Part shown: piece by piece, positions 14,397-23,466 of the stretch
Layout: each line of letters starts with the position of its first letter
Numbering within the stretch: the first letter of the stretch is position 1
Source: DATBLE01 sp963775695
Lineage (GTDB): Bacteria > Actinomycetota > Thermoleophilia > Gaiellales > Gaiellaceae
Assembly: GCA_963775695.1 (NCBI GenBank)
Contig: CAVZJU010000001.1
Location: 310,001-374,000 of the forward strand
Length of the DNA stretch: 64,000 nt
Reading direction: 5' to 3'
Translations under genes and position numbers: made by a program
The notes under the pieces: generated by a model
Database searches by the model: none
What the model was told of the DNA's origin: nothing
What the model saw: the letters and a program-made list of their open reading frames with translations, nothing else

Positions 14397-16901
14397 CTGT
14401 CTGACGTCGTCGAACCGCTAGGCGCCGGCCGCATCGAGTCACGCGAGCTCGAGGCGGAGATGCGCTCGAGCTTCCTCGACTACGCGATGAGCACGATCGT
14501 CGCACGCGCACTGCCCGACGTGCGCGACGGCCTGAAGCCGGTGCACCGCCGGATCCTGTACGCGATGGCCGAGCTCGGGCTCCAGCCGGGCCGCCCGCGC
14601 GTCAAGTGCGCTCGCGTCGTCGGCGAGGTGATGGGCAACTACCACCCGCACGGCGACGCCGCGATCTACGACACGCTGGTCCGTCTTGCGCAGCCGTTCT
14701 CGCTGCGCTACCCGCTCGTCGACGGGCAGGGAAACTTCGGCAACATCGACGGCTACCCGGCCGCCGCCCAGCGCTATACGGAGTGTCGGCTCGCGAAGAT
14801 GGCGAGCGAGCTCCTGCGCGACATCGACGCCGACACGGTCGACTTCGGCCCGAACTACGACGAGTCGCGCAAGGAGCCGGAGGTGCTCCCCTCGCGCTTT
14901 CCGAACCTGCTCGTCAACGGCTCGACCGGCATCGCCGTCGGGATGGCGACGAACATCCCACCCCACAACCTCGGGGAGGTGGTAGACGCGATCGTCGCGA
15001 TGATCGACGACCCGGCTGCCGACGTCGAGAAGCTGTCCAAGCACATCAAGGGCCCCGATTTCCCGACCGGCTCGATCATCGTGGGCCGCGAGGGCATCAA
15101 GGAGGCCTACCGCTCCGGCCGGGGCCGGGTGGTGATGCGCGCTCGCGCGCACGCCGAGGAGCAGCGCGGCGGCCGCATGGCGATCGTGATCAGCGAGCTG
15201 CCCTACGGCGTCAAGAAGGGCGGCGACGAGGGCGTGATCGCGAAAATGGCGGAGCTCGTCAAGACGGGCGTCCTCTCCGAGATTTCTCGGCTTCGTGACC
15301 TGTCGGACAAATCTGGCATGCGCATCGTCGTCGAGCTGAAGCGCGACGCGATCGCGCAGGTCGTCCTCAACAAGCTGTTCAAGCACACGTCCCTCCAGAC
15401 GACGTTCGGCTACAACGCGGTCGCGCTCGTCGACGGCGTGCCGAAGACGCTGTCGCTCCTCGAGCTCATCCGCCACTACCTCGAGTTCCAGCGGACGGTC
15501 GTCGTGCGCCGGTCGAAGTTCGAGCTGCGCAAGGCGGAGGAGCGGGCGCACGTGCTCGAGGGCTACCTGATCGCCCTCGACAACCTCGACGAGGTGATCG
15601 CACTCATCCGCGCGGCCGAGGACACCGACGCGGCGCGTGAGGGGCTGATGAAGAGGTTCGACCTCTCGGAGATCCAGGCCCAGGCAATCCTGGACCTGCG
15701 CCTGCGCGCGCTGACCGCCCTGGAGCGGAAGCGTGTCGAGCAGGAGCACGCCGACCTGCGCGAGCGGATCACCGAGCTCCGCGCGATCCTCGGCGACGAG
15801 GCCCGCGTGATGGCGCTGATCCGCGAGGAGCTGCTCGAGCTCAAGGAGATCTACGGCAAGCACGACAGCCGCCGGACCGAGATCGTCGCGGCGGAGGGCG
15901 AGCTCGACCTCGAGGACCTGATCGCGGAAGAGGACATGGTGATCGCGATCACGCGCTCCGGCTACATCAAGCGCCTGCCGGTGACGACGTACCGCGAGCA
16001 GCGTCGCGGCGGCCGCGGTGTGATGGGGATGGATCTAAAGGAGGACGACTACATCGAGCACCTGTTCGTCGCTTCCACCCACGACTACCTGCTCTTCTTC
16101 ACCTCGGTCGGCAAGGTCTATCGGCTGAAGGTGCACGAGCTGCCGCTCGGCTCGCGTCAGTCGAAGGGCCGCGCAGCGGTCAACCTGCTCCCGTTTCGCC
16201 AGGGCGAGCAGATCCGGGCGGTCGTCCAGACGCGCGACTTCGGCGAGTCCGAGTTCCTTGTCTTCGCAACCAAGAAGGGGATCGTCAAGAAGACGAAGCT
16301 GGCCGAGTACAACACGCCGCTGAAGGCCGACGGGATCATCGCGATCAACCTGCGCGAGAACGACGAGCTGATCGGTGTCCGCCACTCGACCGGTGAGGAC
16401 GACGTGCTGATGGTCTCGCGCAGCGGCCAGGCGATCCGCTTCCACGAGCAGGAGGCACGGCCGATGGGCCGGGCGACGGGCGGCGTGCAGGGCATGCGCC
16501 TCCGTGCAGACGACGAGGTGATCGAACTCGCCGTCGCCCGCGACGACGACGACCTGCTCGTCATCACCGAGCAGGGCTACGGCAAGCGCACGCCGGTGCA
16601 CGAGTATCCGCGCAAGGGCCGGGGCGGCCTCGGCGTGAAGACCGTCCAGCTCACCGGCGCCAAGGGCAAGCTCGCCGGCGCCCGGGTCGTCCGCGACGGC
16701 TACCAGCTGATGCTGATCTCCACCGGCGGCACCGTCATCCGCATGTCGGTCGACGAGATCAAGCGGCTCGGCCGTGCCACCCAGGGCGTGATCGTCGTTC
16801 GCCTGCGCGACGGCGAGAAGGTCTCCAGCCTTGCGCCGGTCGCCGACTCCGACGACGTCGAGGACGTTGTCGGTGAGCCGGCCGAGCAGCCCCCCGAATA
16901 G
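14397..16901 (+). CDS. gyrA: DNA gyrase subunit A (inferred CTG start)
   Basis: Cleavage and strand-passage subunit, 834 residues from CTG 14397. The N-terminal RIESRELEAEMRSSFLDYAM, catalytic Tyr in AAQRYTECR (near 130), the QRRGGRGV GyrA box (near 537-544) and six beta-pinwheel blades are evident. No ATG/GTG/TTG exists between the gyrB stop and ATG 14460; starting at 14460 would remove the family-conserved first helix. CTG 14397 follows a GGGGGG run by five bases, giving MSDVVEPLG.... If CTG is not used the gene starts at 14460 (813 residues). Confidence 0.93.
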   Translation: MSDVVEPLGAGRIESRELEAEMRSSFLDYAMSTIVARALPDVRDGLKPVHRRILYAMAELGLQPGRPRVKCARVVGEVMGNYHPHGDAAIYDTLVRLAQPFSLRYPLVDGQGNFGNIDGYPAAAQRYTECRLAKMASELLRDIDADTVDFGPNYDESRKEPEVLPSRFPNLLVNGSTGIAVGMATNIPPHNLGEVVDAIVAMIDDPAADVEKLSKHIKGPDFPTGSIIVGREGIKEAYRSGRGRVVMRARAHAEEQRGGRMAIVISELPYGVKKGGDEGVIAKMAELVKTGVLSEISRLRDLSDKSGMRIVVELKRDAIAQVVLNKLFKHTSLQTTFGYNAVALVDGVPKTLSLLELIRHYLEFQRTVVVRRSKFELRKAEERAHVLEGYLIALDNLDEVIALIRAAEDTDAAREGLMKRFDLSEIQAQAILDLRLRALTALERKRVEQEHADLRERITELRAILGDEARVMALIREELLELKEIYGKHDSRRTEIVAAEGELDLEDLIAEEDMVIAITRSGYIKRLPVTTYREQRRGGRGVMGMDLKEDDYIEHLFVASTHDYLLFFTSVGKVYRLKVHELPLGSRQSKGRAAVNLLPFRQGEQIRAVVQTRDFGESEFLVFATKKGIVKKTKLAEYNTPLKADGIIAINLRENDELIGVRHSTGEDDVLMVSRSGQAIRFHEQEARPMGRATGGVQGMRLRADDEVIELAVARDDDDLLVITEQGYGKRTPVHEYPRKGRGGLGVKTVQLTGAKGKLAGARVVRDGYQLMLISTGGTVIRMSVDEIKRLGRATQGVIVVRLRDGEKVSSLAPVADSDDVEDVVGEPAEQPPE

Positions 16902-16987
16902 TCGAAACGCGGACCTTCACAAGCGGCGGCGAACGTGATAGAGAAGCGCCCGCAGGTGACGGCGTGCCGATCGAAAGGGATGCTGGT

Positions 16988-17290
16988 ATGGCGTTCAGCA
17001 GGCAGGTTGACTTCCTGGAACCGGTAGACCTCGCAGAGCATCTGGACAAGCTCGAGCTCTACCTCGGCCAGGTGTGCCAGATGGCGGGGATCTCGAAGAT
17101 GCAGCTCGACTACTGGACGAACAAGGCCCAGATCCCGACCAAGGGACGCAAGCAGCGGATCTACGACATGGCCGCGGTCGAGACGGTGATGCTGATCAAG
17201 CAGGCGAAGGACAAGGGCCTCAACCTCGGCGCCGCGATCGACGCGGCTCACCGGTTCCGCGAGCAGAACCGGCCGGCGACCCTCCTCTAG
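16988..17290 (+). CDS. Small MerR-type helix-turn-helix protein
   Basis: 100 residues, essentially only a MerR N-terminal DNA-binding domain: LGQVCQMAGISKMQLDYWT (helix-turn-helix, about 27-45), then the wing KGRKQRIYDMAAVETVMLIKQ. No effector-binding domain, so it is probably a constitutive regulator. The ATG at 16988 has an AAAGGGA ribosome site 7 bases upstream and is preferred to the GTG at 16964. The stop TAG lies within a CTAG shared with the convergent SPFH gene. Confidence 0.8.
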   Translation: MAFSRQVDFLEPVDLAEHLDKLELYLGQVCQMAGISKMQLDYWTNKAQIPTKGRKQRIYDMAAVETVMLIKQAKDKGLNLGAAIDAAHRFREQNRPATLL

Positions 17291-18078
17291 CTCTTCTGCT
17301 CGTCGGGGGGCTTGGCCGGGGCCACCGCGCGCTCGAGCAGCGGCTGGATCAGGTCGATCGGTGCGGGGAAGACGATCGTGGACGAGTTCGACGCGCCGAT
17401 CTCGAGCAGGGTCTGCAGGTAACGGAGCTGGATCGCGATCGGCTCCTGGGCCATCACCGCCGCGGCGTCGCGCAGCCGCTCGGAGGCCTGGAACTCGCCC
17501 TCGGCGTTGATCACCTTCGCGCGACGCTCGCGCTCTGCCTCGGCCTGGCGGGCCATCGCGCGCTGCATGCCCGACGGGATCTCGACATCTTTCACCTCGA
17601 CGACCGAGACCTTGATCCCCCAGGGCGCCGTCTGCTGGTCGATGATCTCCTGGAGGATCGCGTTGATCTTGTCGCGCTCCGAGAGGAGCTCGTCCAGGAG
17701 GTGCTGACCGAGCACCGAGCGCAACGTCGTCTGCGCGATCTGGGACGTCGCGACCATGAAGTTCTCGACCTGCACAATCGCGTCCTTCGGCGCGACGATC
17801 CGGAAGTAGGCGACCGCATTGACCCGCGCGGGGACGTTGTCCTTCGTGATCACCTCTTGCGGCGGAATGTTCAGCGTGATCGTGCGCAGGTCGACCTTGA
17901 CCATCCGGTCGACGATCGGGATCAGCAGGAACAGGCCCGGACCCTTCGGCTCGGGGAGGAGGCGGCCGAGGCGGAAGATGATCCCGCGCTCGTACTCGCG
18001 CGCCACCTTGACCGCGGCGAACAGAAAGAGCAGAACCAGCACCAGGACGATGATGACGACGACGATGGCGGCGGTCAT
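17287..18078 (-). CDS. SPFH/band-7 membrane protein (slipin-like)
   Basis: 263 residues: one N-terminal transmembrane helix (AAIVVVIIVLVLVLLFLFAA), then the band-7 domain with VAREYERGIIFRLGRL and VPARVNAVAYFRI, and a coiled C-terminal region (QAEAERERRAKVINAEGEF). Such slipins assemble on the membrane and are commonly paired with NfeD proteases. It lies 9 bp downstream of nfeD, in agreement with that partnership. The substrate is unknown. Confidence 0.9.
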   Translation of the reverse strand: MTAAIVVVIIVLVLVLLFLFAAVKVAREYERGIIFRLGRLLPEPKGPGLFLLIPIVDRMVKVDLRTITLNIPPQEVITKDNVPARVNAVAYFRIVAPKDAIVQVENFMVATSQIAQTTLRSVLGQHLLDELLSERDKINAILQEIIDQQTAPWGIKVSVVEVKDVEIPSGMQRAMARQAEAERERRAKVINAEGEFQASERLRDAAAVMAQEPIAIQLRYLQTLLEIGASNSSTIVFPAPIDLIQPLLERAVAPAKPPDEQKS

Positions 18079-18087
18079 GCGTGGACC

Positions 18088-19395
18088 CTACACGGGAGCG
18101 GCGGTCCTCATTCGCCGCACGACCAGCTCGATGCCTTCGAGTCCGACGACCTCGACGTCGTCGCCGAGGGTCAGCTGCTCGCCGTCCGTCTCGCGCGCCT
18201 GCCACAGCTCGCCGTTCACCGAGACGAGCCCGTCGCGGCCGACATGGCCATGCGTGCCGACGATCGTCTGCGGTCCCACCGAAGCCGGGCGTCGCCGGAC
18301 CTGGATGACCTTGGCGAGCACGAACGCGAAGAACACCGAGAACGTGAGCGCGATCGCGAGCGGCACGCCCAGCGAGATCTGGTAGCCGGACCCGGCCGGC
18401 TGAAAGAGGAGCAGCGATCCGAAGACGAAGCAGGCGGCGCCCGCCACGGTGAGCGCACCGTGGCTGAAGACGACGAACAGCTCGGCGATCCAGAAGGCGA
18501 ACGCGGCGGCGATCAGGATCAGCCCTGCCCAGTTCACGGGCAGCACATCCAGGCCGAAGAAGGCGATTGCCAGGCAGAGGATCCCGAACGTCGCCGGGAA
18601 GATCAGGCCGGGGTGCCAGAGCTCGACCACGAGCCCGAGCACGCCGAGCGAAAGCATCAGGGAGATCAGGTTCGGGTCGATCAGAAAGTCGAGCACCCGC
18701 CGCCAGAGGCCCATCTTCGCGGTCGTGATCTCGGCGCCCGCCGTGTGCATGACGATCCCCTTGGGGATGGTCTTGCGACCGTCGATCTGGTTGAGCAGCG
18801 CTGGCAGGCTCGGCGAGACGACGTCGATCACGTTCTTCCTGAGGGCGGTGCGGGCGGGGAGGTTCGAAGCGACGCGCACCGCCTGAGCAGCCCAGACGGC
18901 GTTCCGGTGGTGCGAGGCAGCGAGCGCGACGAGCGACGCAGCGGCGTCGTTGACCACCTTGCGCCGCAGGTCGCTCTGGATGTTCGTCCCGCCGAGGTTG
19001 ATCGGCGTCGAGGAGCCGATGTTGGTGACCGGAGCCATCGCCAGGATGTCCGCCGCCTGGCCGATCCAGACGCCGGCCGACGCCGCCCGGGCCCCGTCCG
19101 GCGACACGTAGACGATGACCGGCACCTTCGAGGCGAGCTCGACCTTGACGATCTTCCGCATAGACTCCGACAGACCGCCCGGGGTGTCCATCACGATCGC
19201 GACTGCGTCGTAACCGCCCTTGTTCGCCCGCGCGATCTCGTCCGTCAGGTAGCCCTGGGTGACCGGGTTCACGTCGTTCTCGAACTCGACCGCGAGGACG
19301 CGCGGAGTCGCCGCCCGTGCCGCGCCGCCCATCGCCAGCGCCACCGCCAGGACCGCCGAAACGGCGAGAAGTCCCCGCAGGAAAGCCGCTTTCAC
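18088..19395 (-). CDS. NfeD-type membrane serine protease (long form)
   Basis: 435 residues. An N-terminal signal/transmembrane segment (LLAVSAVLAVALAMGGAARA) precedes a ClpP-class protease domain (about 30-225) with the SPDGARAASAGVW nucleophile motif (Ser of AASAG). Four to five transmembrane helices follow (about 235-360), and an OB-fold NfeD domain ends the protein (VGTHGHVGRDGLVSVNGELW). In archaeal homologues this protease cleaves the C-terminus of its stomatin partner; the partner here is the next gene. GTG 19395 is chosen; a TAGAAT hexamer lies 10 bp upstream. Confidence 0.9.
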   Translation of the reverse strand: MKAAFLRGLLAVSAVLAVALAMGGAARAATPRVLAVEFENDVNPVTQGYLTDEIARANKGGYDAVAIVMDTPGGLSESMRKIVKVELASKVPVIVYVSPDGARAASAGVWIGQAADILAMAPVTNIGSSTPINLGGTNIQSDLRRKVVNDAAASLVALAASHHRNAVWAAQAVRVASNLPARTALRKNVIDVVSPSLPALLNQIDGRKTIPKGIVMHTAGAEITTAKMGLWRRVLDFLIDPNLISLMLSLGVLGLVVELWHPGLIFPATFGILCLAIAFFGLDVLPVNWAGLILIAAAFAFWIAELFVVFSHGALTVAGAACFVFGSLLLFQPAGSGYQISLGVPLAIALTFSVFFAFVLAKVIQVRRRPASVGPQTIVGTHGHVGRDGLVSVNGELWQARETDGEQLTLGDDVEVVGLEGIELVVRRMRTAAPV

Positions 19396-19460
19396 AGCCG
19401 TAAGGATTCTATCAACGCCCTCGTGTGGCCCCGCGCGCGCGGGCACACTGGCGGAACCCG

Positions 19461-21368
19461 ATGAGAGCGCTCTTTCTCGCAGCCCTGCTCGTGCTCGTCG
19501 CTCCGGCGGTGGCGAGGGCCGCGGACCGGGCGACGATCGTTGCGAGGGACCTGCCGGTCGGCGGCGTGCGCACGACCGCGGGCGCGGCGGCGCCGTCCGT
19601 CTTCGACCTGGTCGGCTTCCACTGGCAGGGCTCCGGCAGGGTGCTCTTCCGCACCCATGCTGTCGCCGGTCGCTGGAGCTCGTGGCGGCCGGTGGCTCCC
19701 GAGGCCGAGGACCTGCCCGACCCGGGCAGCCGGGAGACGAGGATCCGCAGGGGCTGGCGGCTCGGTAGCCCGTACTGGGTCGGCGCCTCCGACCGCGTGG
19801 CGTACCGCGTCCTCGGCGACGTGCACAGGCTGCGCGCCTGGTACGTGTGGAGCCCGGTCGCGGGCACGCGGCTCCGGACGACCGCAATGGCCGGAGCGCC
19901 GAAGATCGTGGTGCGACGAGCCTGGGGTGCCAACGAGGAGATAATCCGCGGGGCGCCGCGGTACGCGCGCGCGGTCTCGTTCGCAGTCGTCCACCACACG
20001 GCCGGCTCGAACGCCTACACCCGCAGTCAGTCGGCCGCGATCGTCCGCGGGATCGAGCTGTACCACGTTCGCGGAAACGGCTGGAACGACATCGGCTACA
20101 ACTTCCTCGTCGACAAATACGGCCAGGTCTTCGAAGGCCGTGCCGGCGGGCTCGAGCGCAACGTGATCGGCGCGCACGCGGAGGGGTTCAACACCGGCTC
20201 CACCGGTATCGCCGTGATCGGCAACTACTCCGCGACGAGGATCTCCGCTGCGGGGCTGCACGCGCTCGTCGGCCTGCTGGCGTGGCGCCTCGACGTCGCC
20301 CACGTCGACCCGCTGAGCACCCTGACGTGGAGATCGGGAGGAAACCCCGAGTACCGGGCCGGCAGGGGCGTGAAGCTTCGGGCGATCTCAGGGCATCGCG
20401 ACACCGGACCCACGAGCTGCCCCGGCGCCGCCCTGTACGCGAAACTGCCCGCCATCGCGCGGGCGGTCGCGGCCACCGGGCTGCCCAAGCTGTATGCGCC
20501 CCAGGTGGTAGGTGGTCTCGGCGGCTCGGTCCGGTTCATCGCCAGGCTCTCCGCTCCCGCCGCCTGGACGGTGACGGTCAGGGGCGCCTCCGGCGCCGTC
20601 GTTGCGCGCGGTCGCGGGACGGGGACGGCGGTTGCCTGGACGTGGAACGCCGCCCGGCTCGCGAACGGCTCGTACACGTGGACGATCGAGGCGGGAGCTC
20701 AGATGCGGCCGGCGTCGGGAACGATCGGCAAGGCGCCGCCGCCGGTCCCGCCGCCGCCGGTCGCTGCGCTCGTCGCCGGGCTGACCGTGACGCCGCCCGT
20801 CGTCTCCCCCGACGGGGACGGGATCGACGACGCACTTGCGATCTCGTACACGCTCGGTGCCCGCGCATCGGTGACGGCAACCGTCGTTGACGCGGCCGGG
20901 ACGGTGACGGCGACGCCGTTCTCGTCCCAGCTCCAGGGGGCGCGGCGGCAGTCGTTCACCTACCCGGCGGACGGCCTCGCGGACGGCTCGTACACGCTGG
21001 TCGTCTCGGCCGCCGGCGAGGACGGCCGCGCGGGCAGGCTCGAGGCGTCCTTCGCCGTCGACAGAACACTTTCCGGGCTCGCGCTGAGCACGCCGACGCT
21101 GACCCCGAACGGCGACGGAGTGGATGACACGCTTGGTGTCTCCTTCACGCTTGCCGCCGCCGCGAACGTCGTGGTCCAGATCGAGCAGGCGGGCACGCTC
21201 GTCGCCCCGGTCGTCGCCGAGTCGCTCCCGGCAGGCGCCGCGCAGCTGACGTGGGATGGCACGACGCCGGCGGGGCCCGCGGCGGCGGGGACGTACGACG
21301 TGGCCGTCCTGGTGGACGGTCCGTTCGGGCGGACACGGCATGTCGCGTCGTTCACGCTGGCGCGCTAG
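19461..21368 (+). CDS. Secreted peptidoglycan-recognition amidase with FlgD-like Ig repeats
   Basis: 635 residues. A signal peptide (ALFLAALLVLVAPAVARA) is followed by a non-catalytic N-terminal region and an amidase_2/PGRP domain (about 160-320): VVHHTAGSN supplies the first zinc His, GWNDIGYNFLVD the middle motif, and GHRDTGPTSCPG the C-terminal His/Cys. Then come three Ig-like modules of the FlgD/CHU type, with SPDGDGIDDALAISYTL near 455 and TPNGDGVDDTLGVSFTL near 552. It probably cleaves muropeptides at the cell surface. It ends 31 bp before an ECF sigma gene. Confidence 0.88.
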   Translation: MRALFLAALLVLVAPAVARAADRATIVARDLPVGGVRTTAGAAAPSVFDLVGFHWQGSGRVLFRTHAVAGRWSSWRPVAPEAEDLPDPGSRETRIRRGWRLGSPYWVGASDRVAYRVLGDVHRLRAWYVWSPVAGTRLRTTAMAGAPKIVVRRAWGANEEIIRGAPRYARAVSFAVVHHTAGSNAYTRSQSAAIVRGIELYHVRGNGWNDIGYNFLVDKYGQVFEGRAGGLERNVIGAHAEGFNTGSTGIAVIGNYSATRISAAGLHALVGLLAWRLDVAHVDPLSTLTWRSGGNPEYRAGRGVKLRAISGHRDTGPTSCPGAALYAKLPAIARAVAATGLPKLYAPQVVGGLGGSVRFIARLSAPAAWTVTVRGASGAVVARGRGTGTAVAWTWNAARLANGSYTWTIEAGAQMRPASGTIGKAPPPVPPPPVAALVAGLTVTPPVVSPDGDGIDDALAISYTLGARASVTATVVDAAGTVTATPFSSQLQGARRQSFTYPADGLADGSYTLVVSAAGEDGRAGRLEASFAVDRTLSGLALSTPTLTPNGDGVDDTLGVSFTLAAAANVVVQIEQAGTLVAPVVAESLPAGAAQLTWDGTTPAGPAAAGTYDVAVLVDGPFGRTRHVASFTLAR

Positions 21369-21387
21369 GGGTCTCCAGGCTCACCAA

Positions 21388-21393
21388 TAGACT
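21388..21393 (+). promoter_or_regulatory. Leaderless-type -10 element for the sigma factor operon
   Basis: TAGACT, then CCCGGC, then the ATG at 21400. No ribosome site is present. Confidence 0.6.
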
Positions 21394-21399
21394 CCCGGC

Positions 21400-22005
21400 A
21401 TGCAACCTCTGCGCCGGCGCCGCCGTCAGAGTGTCGAGCTGCGGCCTGTCCGGCCGCTCGCGTACGAGAGGTTGAGCGATCCGATCTTGGTGACCAGAGC
21501 GAAGGACGGTGACCGTGCGGCACTCGCCGCACTGTGCGAGCGGCATGCCCCGCGGGTGGAGAGCCTCGCCCGCCATCTGTTGTCCGATCCCGAGGACGCA
21601 CGCGACGCGGCCCAGGAGTCGCTCGCGAAGCTCTGCGTACGCATCCGCCAGTTCCGCGGCGATTCGCAGTTCGGGACCTGGCTCCACCGCCTCGTCGTGA
21701 ACACCTGCCGCGACGTGGCCACCCGGCAGCGGTCACGCCGGTGCGAGCCGCTCGTCGAGGACCGGCGTGTCGGCGGTGACGACGCCGATCCTGCGCGTGC
21801 TCTCGCCCTGTCGGAGCTGCGCTCGGAACTGGCCGGCGAGCTGGCTGCGATCTCGACCGATCAGGCGCGCGTGGTCGTGCTGAAGGACGCGCTCGACTGG
21901 TCGTTCGAGGAGATCTCCGCGCGGTCGGGGATGCCCGTCGGCACGGCCAAGTGCTACGCGCACCGCGGGCGGAGCTCGCTGCGCGAGCGGCTGGCGAAGG
22001 CATGA
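21400..22005 (+). CDS. ECF-type RNA polymerase sigma factor
   Basis: 201 residues with sigma region 2 (about 48-112: LCERHAPRVESLARHLL, EDARDAAQESLAKL, FGTWLHRLVVNTCRD) and region 4 (about 145-198: LSELRSEL, VVLKDALDWSFEEISARSG, GTAKCYAHRGRSSLRERL). No anti-sigma gene lies beside it. The ATG is leaderless-type. The stop overlaps fabZ (ATGA), so this sigma factor is transcribed with the fatty-acid cluster, an unusual coupling. Confidence 0.9.
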   Translation: MQPLRRRRRQSVELRPVRPLAYERLSDPILVTRAKDGDRAALAALCERHAPRVESLARHLLSDPEDARDAAQESLAKLCVRIRQFRGDSQFGTWLHRLVVNTCRDVATRQRSRRCEPLVEDRRVGGDDADPARALALSELRSELAGELAAISTDQARVVVLKDALDWSFEEISARSGMPVGTAKCYAHRGRSSLRERLAKA

Positions 22006-22445
22006 CTCCGGCCCTGCCGTTCGGCCGGGAGGTGATCGAGGAGATCATCCCGCACCGCGATCCGTTCTTGTTCCTCGACGAGGTGCTCGAGCTCGAGCCG
22101 GGAGTGCGGGTCGTCGCCCGCAAGCAGGTGCGCGGCGACGAGTGGTTCTTTCCAGGGCACTTCCCCGGCCGCCCGATCATGCCGGGCGTGATCATGGTCG
22201 AGGCGCTGGCGCAGGCGGGCGCGGTCGCCGCCCTCTCGCTCGACGAGAACCGCGGCAAACTGGCGCTCTTCGCCGGGATCGACGACGTTCGCTTCAAGCG
22301 GATCGTCGAGCCCGGAGACGAGCTGACGCTCGTCTGCGAGCTCGAGGCGGTGCGCGGGCCGGTCGGCCGCGGGAAGGCGCGGGCGTCGGTCGGCGACGAG
22401 CTGGCAGTCCGCGGCACGCTCACCTTCGCAACTGCGGCCCAATGA
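22002..22445 (+). CDS. fabZ: 3-hydroxyacyl-ACP dehydratase FabZ
   Basis: Hot-dog-fold dehydratase of fatty-acid elongation, 147 residues. Active-site His is in IIPHRDPFLFLDEV (about 13-26) and the Glu-bearing helix follows FPGHFPGRPIMPGVIMVEALAQAG (about 51-74). It starts with the ATG that overlaps the sigma factor stop. FabZ heading the cluster, ahead of fabH, differs from the common fabD-H-acpP-F order. Confidence 0.93.
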   Translation: MTPALPFGREVIEEIIPHRDPFLFLDEVLELEPGVRVVARKQVRGDEWFFPGHFPGRPIMPGVIMVEALAQAGAVAALSLDENRGKLALFAGIDDVRFKRIVEPGDELTLVCELEAVRGPVGRGKARASVGDELAVRGTLTFATAAQ

Positions 22446-22458
22446 GACCGGCACAGCC

Positions 22459-23466
22459 ATGATCGGTGTTGCGAACGGAAGACCGGTCTCGATCACCGGG
22501 CTCGGGACGCACGTGCCCGACCGGGTGGTCACGAACGACGACCTCGCCCGGCTGGTGGACACGTCGGACGAGTGGATCGTCGCTCGCACGGGCATCAGAG
22601 AGCGCCGCTTCGCGGCCGAGGACGAGGCGCTCTCCGACATCTCACTGCCCGCGGCGCGAGCGGCGCTCGAGCAGGCGGGCGTGAGTGCCGCCGAGATCGA
22701 TCTGCTGATCGTTGCGACGGTCACATCCGACATGCAGTTCCCCTCGACTGCGGCGATCCTGGCCGACGTGCTCGACGCGGGGAACGCTGCGGCCTACGAT
22801 CTGGCCGCCGGCTGCACCGGGTTCATGTACGGAATCGCGCAGGCGTTCGGCATGGTCGAGAGCGGGCTCATCCGCCGTGCGCTCGTGGTCGGGGCAGACG
22901 TTCTCTCGAAGCTGATGAACTTCGCCGACCGCTCGACTTGCGTGCTCTTCGGGGACGGCGCCGGCGCGGTCGTCGTCGAGCCCGCCGCGCAGGAGGGCTT
23001 CCTCGGCTTCGAGCTCGGCGCCGACGGCGCCGGCGGCAAGGACCTCTACCTCCCGGCGGGCGGCTCCCGGATGCCCACGACGGCCGAGACCGTCGCCAGC
23101 GGCGCTCACTATGTACGCATGAACGGTCGCCAGGTCTTCAAGTTCGCAACGCGCGTCCTGGTCAGCTCCGCCGAGGCAGTCCTGGCGAAATGCGAGTTGT
23201 CGGTGGACGACGTGGACGTCTATGTTCCCCACCAGGCCAACGCCCGGATCATCGATCATGCATTGGCCAAGCTCGGAATCCCCAAGGAGAAGGTGATCGT
23301 GAACGTCGACCGGTACGGGAACACGTCCTCTGCCTCGATTCCGCTCGCGCTCGCCGAGGCGGTCAGGACCGGCCGCGTCCACGAGGGCGACACTGTCCTG
23401 ATGACCGGTATGGGCGCCGGGTTGACCTGGGGCTCCGCCGTGATGCGCTGGACGGCGTCGGTATGA
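22459..23466 (+). CDS. fabH: 3-oxoacyl-ACP synthase III (KAS III)
   Basis: Initiates fatty-acid synthesis by condensing an acyl-CoA starter with malonyl-ACP. 335 residues. Catalytic Cys in LAAGCTGFMYG (near 116), His in YVPHQANARI (near 260) and Asn in YGNTSSASIP (near 290), so the Cys-His-Asn triad is complete. It starts 13 bp after fabZ and its TGA overlaps the fabD ATG. Confidence 0.96.
   Translation: MIGVANGRPVSITGLGTHVPDRVVTNDDLARLVDTSDEWIVARTGIRERRFAAEDEALSDISLPAARAALEQAGVSAAEIDLLIVATVTSDMQFPSTAAILADVLDAGNAAAYDLAAGCTGFMYGIAQAFGMVESGLIRRALVVGADVLSKLMNFADRSTCVLFGDGAGAVVVEPAAQEGFLGFELGADGAGGKDLYLPAGGSRMPTTAETVASGAHYVRMNGRQVFKFATRVLVSSAEAVLAKCELSVDDVDVYVPHQANARIIDHALAKLGIPKEKVIVNVDRYGNTSSASIPLALAEAVRTGRVHEGDTVLMTGMGAGLTWGSAVMRWTASV

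Noticed and set aside
12147..16901. A 1584-codon open frame covering gyrB and gyrA on the plus strand
   Set aside because: Upstream of 14397 it is an out-of-frame shadow of gyrB; only the 3' part is gyrA.
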